DNA of 64,000 nt from Hofstenia miamia (lineage: Eukaryota; Xenacoelomorpha; Acoela): assembly GCA_004352715.1 (NCBI GenBank), contig SCFE01000043.1:2128207-2192206 (forward strand). Direction: 5' to 3'. Made by a program: the position numbers and the translations under genes. The stretch's first letter is position 1. Each line of letters starts with the position of its first letter. Shown here piece by piece: positions 34,044 through 46,874 of the stretch. The notes below the pieces were generated by a model, which made no database searches, was not told the origin of the DNA, and saw nothing but the letters and a program-made list of their open reading frames with translations.

Positions 34044-34085
34044 CTTTTATTATCCTTATCTTTTACAAGATAAGGATAATAAAAG
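34044..34085. repeat. Perfect hairpin: 19-bp stem, 4-nt loop
   Basis: The left arm CTTTTATTATCCTTATCTT (34044-34062) and right arm AAGATAAGGATAATAAAAG (34067-34085) are exact reverse complements around the loop TTAC. The stem is shorter than a typical microRNA precursor. It could be a transposon relic or a cruciform-prone site. Confidence 0.9.
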
Positions 34086-34469
34086 AGAACAATTTTTATT
34101 AAGCTCTGGTTTTTATTCGAGGATAAATATTCTTATGGTGTTCTAACCTACCCCAAAGCTTAAAATGTTACTAAACAATAATAATAAAACATTATTATAA
34201 TATATATTATAAAATTAATTGTAAAAAATATATTGTAAAATTAATCACAGTGATCATACATAGAATCCTAGTTGACATAAAGGCAATCATTACCTAAGTT
34301 TCATTGCCCAGCGCAATCTCTTCAGTCCAACAAAAGCAAGTGCTTGCTTTGATACTTAAAATTTGTACGCATCTTTAAGTTGCACTTTTGAAGTTACAAT
34401 GAATCAACATATATATGAATAATTTTCAACTCTTAAGATACATACGGTTGATAATTTCGATCACTCTTA

Positions 34470-34670
34470 AACTAAACTCTGTCCCAGTTAATAATTGGGG
34501 TTTTATTATAGCGTAAATACCATGGTTTTGGTTCGAATTAGATGGTTTAAGATCTTGTGCATATTATAAAAAAATGAAAATCAAAACATGAAATTATACT
34601 TGTGTTTAAATCATACTACCTCATTTTCCTAAAAAACCAGTTTACTTATTAACTGGGACAGAGCTTAGTT
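34470..34670. mobile_element. MITE-like element with about 24-bp terminal inverted repeats
   Basis: The left end AACTAAACTCTGTCCCAGTT and the inverse of the right end differ at one position, and the match continues through AATAA. The interior is about 150 bp and non-coding. TA dinucleotides lie at or next to both ends, compatible with a Tc1/mariner-type target, but the exact duplication is ambiguous by one base. Confidence 0.7.
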
Positions 34671-35254
34671 ATATTTTAGTCTTGTTACTTATTGACTTTT
34701 ACTTTGTAAGCATATTAAACAGCTTGATCATAATTATACTTAACATTTCAAATTTTAATGGGATTCGCATGAAATCAGTAAGTATGACTAAGCAGTGAGC
34801 AATAAAAAATACCGGTTTTCATACCTATCACCACTATAATGAACAAATCTTCAAACGATTTACTGGATTGTGCCATTTTTGTATCCTTGCACCAAATATT
34901 CAGCAGTCTGAACATAATTCTTGTTTATTTCGTGTTGTCCAAAAATTGATAAGCCACAACCGTCACATTTCACTGCAATCAGGTTAGCATCGGGTGGACG
35001 TCTCCCTTATTCAATACATTTATGCAAATGAGGTCACATCTTGTTACAGAACAGGTCGTGGATTTGGTTGTCATGTATTTTGGGCAAAATTCTGCACAGT
35101 GTTGTTAGAAAGACGAAAAGGACTGCCTACATTGCAGCAAAAAATGCAGTACTGTTGAAATCGAACAAGAAATTTCTGTTGATTGAAATTGATAGCAATT
35201 AGCAACTTTCTATTGATTTGATGCAAAATTTCCCTATCAACGGCAACACTGATA

Positions 35255-35285
<31 letters not shown>

Positions 35286-38200
35286 AACGATTTTTCATCA
35301 ATTTAAGAAACTTTTAAAAATGCCTAAAGGCAATTAATAATTGCATTGAAATAGTGATGACCTTCTAATGAAAGTACAATTAACGTTCACTCAAGTTAAT
35401 GAAGAGCAATCTTCACTTTTTAAGCACTTTAATTTTAGGGTGAATTTTCAATGTTAATAATCGCTTAATTAAAAAATTGTTTTGCTTTGTTAATGAAAAA
35501 ATATTACTCAAAATTTAGGCACTTTTGGAGTTTTCTCCTTCTGTTAATTAAATAGTAGATTTATTTTAAAATATTCGAATTCTTCTATAATTGAAGATTT
35601 TGCAGTGACTTCTTAAAAGTTACTTCAACTTCTTCTTTCGAAATGCTTCCAATGGGAGCGCAGTGAAAGCTCTTTTACGCAGGGGAACCCATTTACTAAA
35701 ATATACTTCATTTTACATTAAAAACAATTAATTTTTCATACATATTTTTAAAATTTTAATAATTCAATACACATTTGTAAGAATACTATACTAAATGTCA
35801 TGCATTTTTTGAATAAAATTTTCCTTTCTCCACAACCCAGCCTTAGTTCACTATAACAATATACTTAACTTTATCAAGCAAATTAGAATAAGCGAAATTA
35901 TTATTAATAAAGCGAATTTGCAAAATTGTGTTACAAATTGGACTATTGTATCATTTGCAAAACTTTCTCATAAACTAAGTTTGACACAATTTGAACCGTG
36001 TGTATCAACCCCTCATTCACTGATAGGAACCACATCTGACAAGAGAAGACAATTGATTCTGTCAATCGTGCTCGATGCAGCCAAATAAGTGTGAAAGTCA
36101 TTTTAGGACAGTGACATTAAACTCAACATTACGCGTGTAATAAAGATCAATTACAATTAGAGAAAGGGCCTCATACTTCATATTTTAAGATATGAGAAAG
36201 AATGTTCAAATGCTGTTCCTCAAAATGATTTTGAGAAAGCAATTGGGCGCATGCAACTGCTAAATAATAGGCATTTTTGAAATCTTAGGAGCTAATTGTA
36301 AAAACTGAACTTTCATTATCACCATTCAAGTGCCGCCCTCAGTGACGATGAAGTTATGCAGAACCTGAGTTATCATAAATGTTTAAAAGTTGCATTTGAA
36401 AAGAGCAAGAAAGCAAGATTTGCTCTCAACTCTGGAAATGTGTCAATATTTTTGATCTAACCCAAACTGCAGCCCACTTCAACATTGATGAGTAGACCCA
36501 ACCTGCAACTCAAATTTTTTGACCCAACCCAAGTTTCGACCCGCATTTTTGTTTGTCTCCATAACAGTACCAAACAACACCTGTAATGTTTGCACTTGTA
36601 TATTGCGAAAAAGTAAACAATACCAAAACGAGTTAAAAACATGTTTACAATGATTTCTTTAGAACAACTACATGTTCCACGATTCAGGAGAAAGACTTCC
36701 TCGTTTGTACTCGACAATATATCTTCCAGTTGAAAAATGGCTTACGCTTTCTACGGAAGAACCTTGCATCACAAATAATTTTCTAGAGATATAATATAAA
36801 AGAGACATAGAACATTTCTGCGTCTTCCAGAAAACCAGCGGATTTGCAAACTTGGCTGAAATAGGCTTTATCTGTAAATATTTATCCCTGCATCTATTCC
36901 AATGTTCTTCTGGCCGGGTTCGTCAATGTCGTCAAACATGTCATCATATAATATTCATAGTGTTGCTTAACATTATTTTTGTTTATTGACAGTGTGTATT
37001 ATTAAAATATCAAAATTAAATCAGCATTCTTCTTTTCAATTTAAATTGCTTTAGGTATTTATTCAACTGAAATTTTTCAAGTTCAATATTCAAACATTTT
37101 TACCAAGCCACCGCCAATAACAAATCTTGACTATCCCAGCGACTATACTACATAGTATAATTAATTTTGGTAACTGCTAACATAAATTTAATCAATTCAT
37201 ATTCATTTTGTAAGAATTAGTTACCCAGAACACTAACATGTCATTGATCAGAAAGATCTCTAGACTATGTCTCTTGCCAATTGTATGCCGCCAGTGTGCA
37301 ACCAGCAGTGGAACATAGAGCCATAACTACTATGGAAACAAACATTCCATAACACAAAAACACATTTCAATTTATATAAATTAGAAGATTTAATTAATTC
37401 AGTAGAATGTTCTCGTGCTCTATGTGTGAACGACATGCAAATACATTTCTCCTTTATAGAATGTTATTAATCTGTTTTTACCAGAATTTTGAAAATAGTC
37501 TGGCCTTGGAAGATTTGTTAACCTATTATCGTCAAACAAAAAATATTGACAATTGTGACCAATTCGAAATGTAAACTTAACTTAATACTTTCAAGACAAT
37601 ATAAAATTTTTTTGATTTTGACCTAGCTTATATACAATGAATTTTAAAAATCCAACAAGATTGTTCTCTTAGTACCATGCCAATAGACATTATCATTAGA
37701 GAAGAAATTTGTGATAAAAGCAGCTATCTTACCTTTATGATGCAAAAATCAAACAACATTATTATTTAAAATTAAAAGAAATCCATTTTCAACACTACTA
37801 TACAAAAATGTGAATAATATGTTTATAACCAATGCAAAAATTTAGAGCCGTTATAACTAATAAACCCATATCAAAAACTTAGAACTACAATTAAATGTTG
37901 AACTTTGGATTTTATTTGTTTCAAAATACAATAACTTTTTAACACCTTATTCATAATGAGAGTGTTTCAAATGAAGGGCAATAATTTAGATACGCATTTC
38001 ACAGGGTCCAGCGAATTTACTTTTTTAATATACGTCTAAGCCCAAAGATCAACTATATTAAATAATCAAATTATTTGTTGACAATTAATACAATGAATAT
38101 ATAAAAACACCCTCGAAAAAATCACCGCTGCATCAGGGATTAAGTGCTTTAATGTAGGGGAATTTTATTACTAATTTACTACTTAGACTATATTTTTCTT

Positions 38201-39859
38201 CTGTCATTATTTTTGGTTTAACATACATGATATTGCGATTATTTTGTTTTTATTTACAAAAAAGAACGAGAAAAAATGAATAATCGGGTAATTTGTTTTA
38301 CAGGGTGTCAGTTGCTCGGAGGCCCACAAATGTGACCAGATGAGGTCTTTTGCTCTCTTTGAACATCAATTACAAATCATAGTAAATTTTGATAAGAGAG
38401 TTATTAATGAAAATTAGTCAATCAACAGATATCATATGTATAAAATACATGTATGGCTCCCGTTACCAGCACATACCAAAATGCACAACTATTAATAATA
38501 TAAATTACGGGAGCATGCTCTTTCGATCTCAAAAACTCGAAGTTAACCGTAAATGAATTTCATTTGCATTAGTAAAAATTCGAAAACTACATTTTGAAAC
38601 CAATATAATTAATTAAAATACTACATATTCCAAAACTTGGAGTTAATAGGAAAATACTATTTTCTAAAAATAATTTAAGGCATTGTGACACAAATTCAAA
38701 TTTCTGGATTGCGTTTCCATTAAAGTGACATTCAGTGGAATGAGTGTTGCATTAAATTTTCAAATTGCTGAAAAGTTAGGAATTAGATTGACGGGCTGAA
38801 GGAAGTTGCGTTTCATTTTGAAAATGACTTTTAAAAGTTTTCTATGTCTTTCCGCTTACAGGTTCCACCCACACAAGTATTAGACAGGGTAAAAGTAATA
38901 AAACATAAATCTTAATTCTTTCAAAATACATTTAATGGTTGTTTTGAATAGCGTAGGCTTATTAAGCTATGCATTAAGACCAACGAAAAAACAAGTCCTG
39001 ATCTTACTCAAATTTTGCCTTTTATCTATTTGTACTAGACAACACAGTAACGAAATGCATGACCTGCTTGAATTTCGGTAGGCCATGTAGGTTGTGCATT
39101 TAATAGGTGATGATTGTGCTTATGTTCAACTGCAGGAATATCCATTACAACACAATAAATAAAGCTATTCATGTAGGCCAATGACACTACCAAAATTGTT
39201 TCTATTGGAAGTTTTTAAAGTCGAAGTACTACGTACTTAACAAATGGTCATGGTAAATTTAGTGTTGCTGTAAATTCTCCAAGCTCAAGAGTCGAAATTA
39301 TGAAGCTTATTTATAGTGATTTTTTGTACGGGACGTTGTCCTTTCAGTTTATTCTAAGTGTATATGCTTAATATAATTTTAGTTATAATTCGAATGTTCA
39401 CTTAAACATAACATCTTAATATCTTAGGAATTTTGAAAAATGTCATTTAGCCCGAATATTATTGAGTTTAAATGAAAATTGAAAATCAGCTGAATATATA
39501 TATATATATTAAGGCTCTAGCATGACGTTGAAAACATTAGGGAACATGTCATGACATGATAAAACATGATAAATAAATTTTACATGAAAAACAAAAGAAA
39601 TGATAATTTTCTGTACAATTTTTTAGGAAAATGAATAAGTTCTGCATTTTATTTGGAATGCAACCAAACCTCTAAAATATGTTATTTGCCAAAGTATCGC
39701 GTAGGAAAAAATTAATCGCTGGTGCTTTGGCCATTTCAATTGTAAAGCACTAAATTTATCATTACCATTAATCTCGAATAAATTTGTGTAATCATTCCTT
39801 TTTATTGTTACAAAATGCGCTACCTACTTTACTCATAAAAATCTCTGGCAATGAAGAAA
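34671..39859. other. Long A+T-rich non-coding stretch
   Basis: No gene was recognised. It contains a (TA)n tract at 35251-35272 and a short cluster of GACCCAACCC-type words near 36450-36545. Open frames of at most 86 codons lack motifs. Confidence 0.45.
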
Positions 39860-40330
39860 CGAAGCAACCTATGGTGAGCGAATTTAAAGATCTGGACTAC
39901 TAAAAAGCGAACAAGCGGGATTTTGTATTTTGCACTTAATGTCACCCTAAGATATCTCTACAAGACCAGTCATCCTGAATCTTCAACGGGATCATTTATG
40001 GCCATCATGGTCATGTCATGTGGATTGCAGAGTCAAAGACAACGGCTAGCGGAAGTGCTTTGATATTCTAGCTGGAAAGAAAATTCAATGCCGTATTAGC
40101 TTGAACAACAGGATTTGAAAAAGCGCAAGCATAGGGAATAGTTGCTGCATACTTGCATATTTGTGAGAGTAACAAAGGATTACTAGTCAATCATCTATAC
40201 TAAAGGCTATATTGGTGCAACCTGCCCTTGTGTTGATGAATGGAATTTGAGGATCTATTGTTTGGGAGTCTTAAAAGCATATGGATCATATATTGCAGTA
40301 GACCTAAAAGAAAATAAGTGTACTTTATTG
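39860..40330 (+). pseudogene. hAT-family transposase remnant (weak)
   Basis: One frame near 40195-40320 reads YIGATCPCVDEWNLRIYCLG followed by a SYIA stretch. This resembles the hAT core block Y...T.H.ID..W.L.S..LG.....H.A. Upstream, near 39890-40010, broken frames could be a degenerate BED zinc finger region, but its cysteines and histidines are not all in place. Stops and frameshifts occur throughout, so it is non-functional. Confidence 0.4.
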
Positions 40331-40500
40331 CTTGTGAAATTGGAAAACATTGTAGGGTGCTTATGGCTACCTGTATTTTCTGTGAAGTACTGATGAAGAA
40401 GAATTATCGGGTTCCAAATATCATGTGGTGTGGATAAAAGATATAGGCAAGGGTAAGTTTGAAAAAACCTTAATGATACAATATATCTGCTTATTATACA

Positions 40501-40566
40501 TTTAAGTTGTGTACCACCATTTACTCGTATTCTGGTAATTGCATAATATATAGTTGTAAATATTAG

Positions 40567-40600
<34 letters not shown>
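40501..40600. repeat. 69-bp repeat unit joined to a (TA)n tract, copy 1
   Basis: Bases 40501-40569 are identical by eye to 50305-50373. In both places a (TA)n tract follows directly. The flanks beyond are unrelated. Confidence 0.85.
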
Positions 40601-40603
<3 letters not shown>

Positions 40604-41396
40604 CTGGAAATATGTATTCTACCAACTTGCTTTTTTGAATCAATATGAAGATTCATTGGATAAAGTGTGTCTAAGATTATAAATAAGTGTTACTTTGATT
40701 GAGGAAGGAAAATCTGAATGTCTAATACCATAAAATATGTAGAATAACAATTTGCTATTAATTTTTAATCAAAATTAGGAAACTCGTATTGGAAAAATCT
40801 ATTACGCCACCTGAAAAAATCTTAACAAATGAGCATATCTGAAAAAAGTAATTTCAAAATAAGATATATAAATTAACAGTTGATGCAATATATGCACTTA
40901 GCAACAAAATTCTCTCTTTTCAAGAATCCGAGCTTCAGAGCGTACCAGTGATGTGAACAATCTTGCGAAAGCCATACATCCATATTGCTATATTACGTTG
41001 ACTCATCCCTTCCAAATGTTTGGAGATAATCAACTCGCGGAGGGCAATATGTAAGTAACCAGGCATCATATATGGCGAAGAAATATTGTTATTATTATTA
41101 GACATTTTCAATATAAATATACTGAAAAAAGCTATGCCAATGAAATTATTTAAAGATTCTCTGATTTGGTCTGAAGTGGCCGAATACATTTTTCCAAGAA
41201 AATATTTGCTAACCATAAGCATTGTAGGATTTTTCCTTGAGATTTAAAGTAAACAGTGATAATTATGTCTGGAAATTGATGAATTCCTCTTTTTGCAACA
41301 CCAAATCTAATTAAAAAATACCTATGGCATTCTTGGCGTCCATTTTTTGGAAATATTAATGACAAATCATGGGTGGCCGAATTCTTTTTTTCAGTA

Positions 41397-41432
<36 letters not shown>

Positions 41433-42250
41433 TGGCTTAGTGAACAGTTTATTAGTAGTCCTGGATTCTACATATAAAGTTTTGCTCAAGTTTAGTGCAT
41501 TACTGAAGACAATTCAAACAAACGGAAGTTCCATAGCTTTCATATTTTATGTTTGACCTGAAAGAACTTATTCAAACATTAATTCCTACACTTCCTCACA
41601 TTTTAAATTAATTGTGTTAAGAACAATTTAATAATTAACAGCATATAAACTTGTAGTCTGCTATTATTAATGTAACAGAGAATGCGATTGAAAAATAGAT
41701 TTCGCAATAGGATAAAAATTAAAGATTCGGTTTTCTAAGAATATTTCATGTAGATGAAAAAATGGAAGACGGCCTAACCTAGATCTCTTTTCAGAGCACA
41801 TGGTTTTCTTTTGAAAATTCGGTTATTTAAAAGTTCCTTTTTTCAGTGGCTCACAAATTATGTAGACAGAGTATGCCTAGCCACTTTAAGGATCCAAGCA
41901 GAAATGGATATTGGAAATCAATTGCATATTCATAAACGTGTACACATTTAAATTACATAATAATATTAAATTTAATAATTATTTAATATAACTTGCTTCA
42001 AATTTAAGGATTGACTGAATTCAACTAGTTTATTCAAAATTATGCAAAAGTGGAAAATTCCATGAGAAAAACAAAGATGATCAGAGTAACGAATTATTCC
42101 ACAGCAACTTGAATATGCTGACCGCTTCGGCAATGTTCTTCAATTTTTTTTTAAAAATAAATTCGAATTTCTAAAATTTTGTCAAGGTTGTCAGGTAGGA
42201 TGTTACTAGCTAAGTTGGGGAGAAGCTGAAGCCATGCGACTAAAGGAATA
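40601..42250. other. Non-coding stretch with (TA)n at 41399-41430
   Basis: Apart from the weak Tc1-like remnant listed separately, no gene was recognised. Confidence 0.45.
40938..41063 (-). pseudogene. Tc1/mariner-like helix-turn-helix remnant (weak)
   Basis: The C-terminal part of a minus-strand frame reads ELIISKHLEGMSQRNIA followed by a variable helix and IVHITGTL. It resembles the first helix-turn-helix of Tc1-type transposases (R..I..L...G.S.R.IA......TV...). Only about 40 residues remain and no DDE core is visible. Confidence 0.35.
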
Positions 42251-42631
42251 CAGAATACCCTCATCTTTTCGCGATTCCCGCATATTCGCGGGTTAGGCTC
42301 TTAACCCTAGGCATGTGTTGTATGCATAAAAAATGATTTTACGGTACAGTAATACACTATGGGTCACTATGTTATGCGGTGTTACTGTTCTCCTGTACTT
42401 ACATTTCTTTTTGATTAAAATATCATTACTATATTAGTGAAATACTTAACTGCATGCAGATTACTACATTATTACTATATTATTACTATATTAATGAGTA
42501 AGAGTGTCTTTAGACAGTGTTTGGGAAGCATTTAGTACCGTATATAATCTCATACATAGATGATTAAGAACTGCATCCAATATTCGCAGGTAGTAAAGAA
42601 CGTAATCCCTGTGAATAGCGAGGGAATACTG
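42251..42631. mobile_element. pogo/Tigger-like MITE, 381 bp, with TA target duplication
   Basis: The left end is CAGAATACCCTCA and the inverse of the right end is CAGTATTCCCTCG, matching at 10 of 13 positions. TA flanks both sides (42249-42250 and 42632-42633). Subterminal TATTCGCGGG and its relatives recur. The CAGTATTCCCTCGCTATTCGCGG-like end is characteristic of pogo/Tigger-group non-autonomous elements. There is no coding capacity. Confidence 0.75.
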
Positions 42632-42689
42632 TATGTAGCAAAGCAACTCAAGGAATGACTACTGCGTCAGTATGGAGTTAAGGAAAACA

Positions 42690-43340
42690 GGAACGGAGGG
42701 TTAGGGAGAGAAGGCATACCTGAGTAGCATAGAATTAGATAGATAAACAAGGTATAGACAAGAAGATACATGGAGAATAACTGGAGGTGTGCAAAAAACA
42801 ATACGGACAAACTGAGTGAAGAAGCAACTAGACAGAAGAGCTGAAGTAAGTGACAAGTTAAGGCTATGTAAGAAAGTGTTAGAGACAATAAATCATCTGA
42901 TAGCAGATTGTGAGATGTTGGCCTAGTGTGAATATAAGTTCAGGCCTGACAAGGTGGAAGGAATTGTAGCCTGGAGCTTGAACAGGCATAATGGGTTAGA
43001 AGCAAGAGACAATTGATATGAACACAAGAAGATTAAAGCATTACGATACTTCAATATACAGACTAGCAAAGTGATAGGTGCACGGAGGCCAGACATACTA
43101 AAGGTAAATATAAGCGAAAGATGGGTACAGTGATAGACATAGCAGTTCCAAAGGGCAGGAATGTAGAAAGCAAGAAGAAAGATAAAATAGACAAGTGCAG
43201 GGAACTCGCAGAAGAAGTTGAAGGTTGAAGTAATCCCGGTTGTACTAATTAAGAAACATAAGAAATAAGTGGGGGAGTTAGGATTACCGAAGTGGGAAAG
43301 GCTGGTAGTAAAGACGACAGTATTGTTAGGAAAACGTTCA
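42690..43340 (+). pseudogene. C-terminal region of a non-LTR retrotransposon, decayed
   Basis: Several frames carry the ordered blocks of a widespread invertebrate LINE tail: NWVKKQLDRRAEVSDKLRL, then ETINHLIADCEMLA, then DKVEGIVAWSLNRHNG, WYEH-like and ALRYFNIQTSKVIGARRPDI, then DIAVPKGRNVESKKKDKIDK, and VEVIPVV. The cysteine-histidine pattern after the RT and the RPDI...DIAVP region are recognisable. Stops and at least two frame changes show decay. The RT itself is missing, so the copy is 5'-truncated, starting next to the MITE. Confidence 0.65.
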
Positions 43341-46300
43341 GATTCCCTGGTACTGGTGAGTTCACCGGGCTGATAGCCGCACCAGCGTGTAGCTGTGAGA
43401 ACGATAAGTTAATAATATTTTTTTAAATACTTAACACAAATGCAAAAGCAAAAACATTGGAAATATTTTAAAACTGCGAATTTGAAAGGAAAAAAGTTTT
43501 GCTAAATAAATCATTTTCGACAAAATTGGGTGTTGTTGACGTAATGTAGCTACGCTTAGTCAGAAAAGGGGTTAGTGTGGAAAAGATTTTGCAAAATTAC
43601 GAAGCGTCTTACGATCTAGCACTTGAAAAGTGTATGGCTGTTATTGCTGAGAGTACAAAGGCGTAATTTATTGGTGTCTTCTTGAGCAGGATCAGATATT
43701 TACTGCACATAAGTTTGTATGCAAAACAAACAAAGGCATTCATTTGGTGACAGAGCATGGTTTTCAATTTTTGCAGAATAACGCCAATTCTCATTTTACA
43801 AGACCCGCTGTATAGAATTGAATGGTATTGGTCTGCCTTCCATCCAACATCCTCCGTACTAATTAAACTTGACGTTAAGTTATTATCATTTAATTTCATC
43901 TTTAGAATCTCACTTTTCTGGTAAGAACTTTTAAAATCGAAAAAATTAAATATCAATGCCTTCCTTCAGGAGGGATTAATATGCTAACAGTCAGATGGAC
44001 AAAATTTATTCAAACAAGCGGCGAACATTGTTACTGAATAGTGAATTTTATTGAACTAACTTTTACCAAGGATTGCTAAAGCAAATCTTGGTTTTATGTA
44101 TATTTGATGTTTCAATTGCTTGTATTGTCAAGCTCATTATAATCCGACAAAAGTGTCTCTTGCCCCTGAAATTCCATTCGCTTAAACTAGGGTTATTCCC
44201 GAGCATCCAGTCCCAAATGGAATGGTATCTTCGAATTATTATTTCCGACTGACTGAGACTAATTTCAGGTAAGAACCAGAGATAAAGAAACTAAAGGTAC
44301 CAGGTTCGGAATATTACGCATAGTTTTGAGTATTTTAGTCAAAAAGAGCATATTTCGTGGAACTGCATTTCATTTTTTCTTTGAACTGACATGATACTAA
44401 GTCGAGTGGGACTAAAATAGACTTTGACCGATGAATTGCTGGTCCCACAGAAAACTAGTTAAAATACCTTACTCTCAAAATTCTAATAATATTGCGAACG
44501 CCTTTACTTTTTGAAATTATACCTAAACATTAGGAATTAGTTTGTATCATAGTTGAATGATGCTATTCTACATGGAAAAACAAAACTCTAAATCATCTGC
44601 CTAATTTTTTTTAAGATAAATTATAGAAAAATATAAGAACTGCATAAACATAAATTTTTGCAATGAAAACCAAAATAGTGAAGCATTTTGTCTATATGAA
44701 ATATTATTAAGGCTAGGAAAACATAAATACCTTCATTTTTGTCAACCATGTTTTTGAAATGTTATTGCCACATCAAAATTTTCCCCAGAACTGAATAATC
44801 GAAATTATTTGATAATATACAATCACGTATTCTGGCGAATTTGCATGGCTATTAACTTTTGAAGATATACATGATATATAGTGAATCCTACATGGAGTAG
44901 TTGTTTTTAACATTTATGATAAATAGATTAGTCAGCAAGGCTAAAGATTATTGTATGCGACCCCTGTTTGTTAAATCTATCAATAAATACATGAATGTAA
45001 TTATACCCACGTGAGTGACTCCCGGTGTTTTGAATTTTGCGCAATCCTACCCATGGGAAGGGAAGGACAATGAAAACGAAACTCTTCTTACCCACGTTCT
45101 CACAGGCTAACCTATTCTTTTATGACCCGATAGACTAAGCTATTTGCAGAATGAAATCCGTGCAATTCATCAATACATTAATAGGTGCAGCCCGGCTTTG
45201 ATTTTAAAATTCATTGAATGCAAAATTGCAAGTTCCAATTATTCAAAAGATTAATGTACCCAATTTAGACAAATTATTCAGAGAACGTGCAATTTTATGT
45301 TATGATTTTCTGTAGTTACTGTAGCCATTTATAAATAATAAAAAATTTGTAGAGCATATGCAAATAAAATGAACTGCATGCCCATAAACGAATGGATTTT
45401 TGATGGTTTTAATGAAATTGCAACGAGTTCGTCATCCGATTTCCCTATGGGTTACAATTAGAAAGCTCAGAGTTTTACGGAACGTGTCACTTTTGCTTAA
45501 TGATTTTTTGAATTTGTCTTAACACTAAATCCAAAGCAATTGGCTAAATTTATTTTCGCTACGTATAAATATCATTAATTAAATTCTACTAAATTGTTGC
45601 TCCATTTGTTTGAGGTAAGCTTCTCATTTTAAATAAATAATTTTTGAGTTACATTAAAAAATTGAAAAAGATCATCGCAAATAAATTAAAATGGTTTTTG
45701 AATTCAATTCTAAACTCACCATTCAGTAAAGGTTTTGAAGCTATTGCTTTGAGTTTACCTCACACTTGATCTTATCAATTTTAAAAATAGATTACTCAAA
45801 AATANNNNNNNNNNNNNNNNNNNNTTCAATTCTAAACTCACCATTCAGTAAAGGTTTTGAAGCTATTGCTTTGAGTTTATCTCACACTTGATCTTATCAA
45901 TTTTAAAAATAGATTACTCAAAAATAATTTCAAGTTTGTGTCCTGTATATTCAAAATATTCTCTATTTTGCAATGGAGTTGAAACCAAGAACAAAATTAA
46001 AGTAATAAGCCTGAAATTTTGTCAAGTCTTTTTACCAATTAGTGAAATTAAATGAAAATTGGATCAATTCTTCAAAATAGACAGAAAGATTGGGTAATTT
46101 TTTTAACTAATTTTGAGTCCTCAAACCCATTTTAAAAATTTGAGAAACTTGAGTATCCTAAGAAGTATTTTCAGAATTTCTCTTAAATTAACAATAAAAT
46201 AATTACTTTTCAGCAAAATATATCATTCAGAACAATTTCAATTCTATCATAAAGTTCAAATAAAATGAACTCATTATTTAAAATGCAGTTGCTTTCAACA

Positions 46301-46874
46301 TACACATATATATATTTACTAATACACGAACCAAATTTTAAGAGAATAAATAGATTTCCATAATTGCATAGTTAAGATGGCAAATCGGTTCATTGATTAA
46401 AGCACAGTAAACATTTGCAGATTCTAACTGATGTCTATTTGCTTATATTATGTCCAAGTAAATAACGTAAAAAATTACAGAATTGACCAAACCGCATTTT
46501 TACTTTACAGTATGAATAGTGGTGGAACGAGATTTTTGCATTCAAAGAAGGCACCTCTGTGCATCAGTAGGACTGTCGTCCTTCTATCTCCACTAATGGG
46601 ATTTTCCAAACAATAACATAATAAAAAAATTCCTTACATATTTTTAGAAACACATGTATTATCTCTTAATCTCATTTCTTCTAGCATTACTTTCAAGTAA
46701 TATACCGCGTTGACCGCATACTATCCAGGCCATCGAAGAAATATTGAAAGTCTTTGATATTAGTGATCTGTGCTAAAAATTATTCCTGTGCCTGAAGGAC
46801 ATGAAAATATTAATTTTTAAGAGAAATATGATTTTATAAGAACATTCTAATTTTCGCATCCCTAATGTTCAGAT
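43341..46874. other. Non-coding stretch with a 102-bp duplication around a 20-N gap
   Basis: No gene was recognised. A 115-codon minus-strand frame (43609-43956) has no recognisable motif. Bases 45703-45804 and 45825-45926 are duplicates differing at about one base, separated by 20 N. This is again an unmerged contig overlap. Confidence 0.5.

Noticed and set aside
34520-34545. GGTTCGAATTA resembling a tRNA T-arm (B box)
   Set aside because: No A box, acceptor stem or cloverleaf could be fitted around it; it lies in the interior of a MITE-like element.
36450-36545. Cluster of GACCCAACCC-type words, with similar text near 51760 and 57560
   Set aside because: Possibly a hAT-like terminus, but no inverted partner or target duplication could be shown.
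43609-43956. 115-codon minus-strand frame
   Set aside because: No recognisable motif, no splice context, and a composition like the background.
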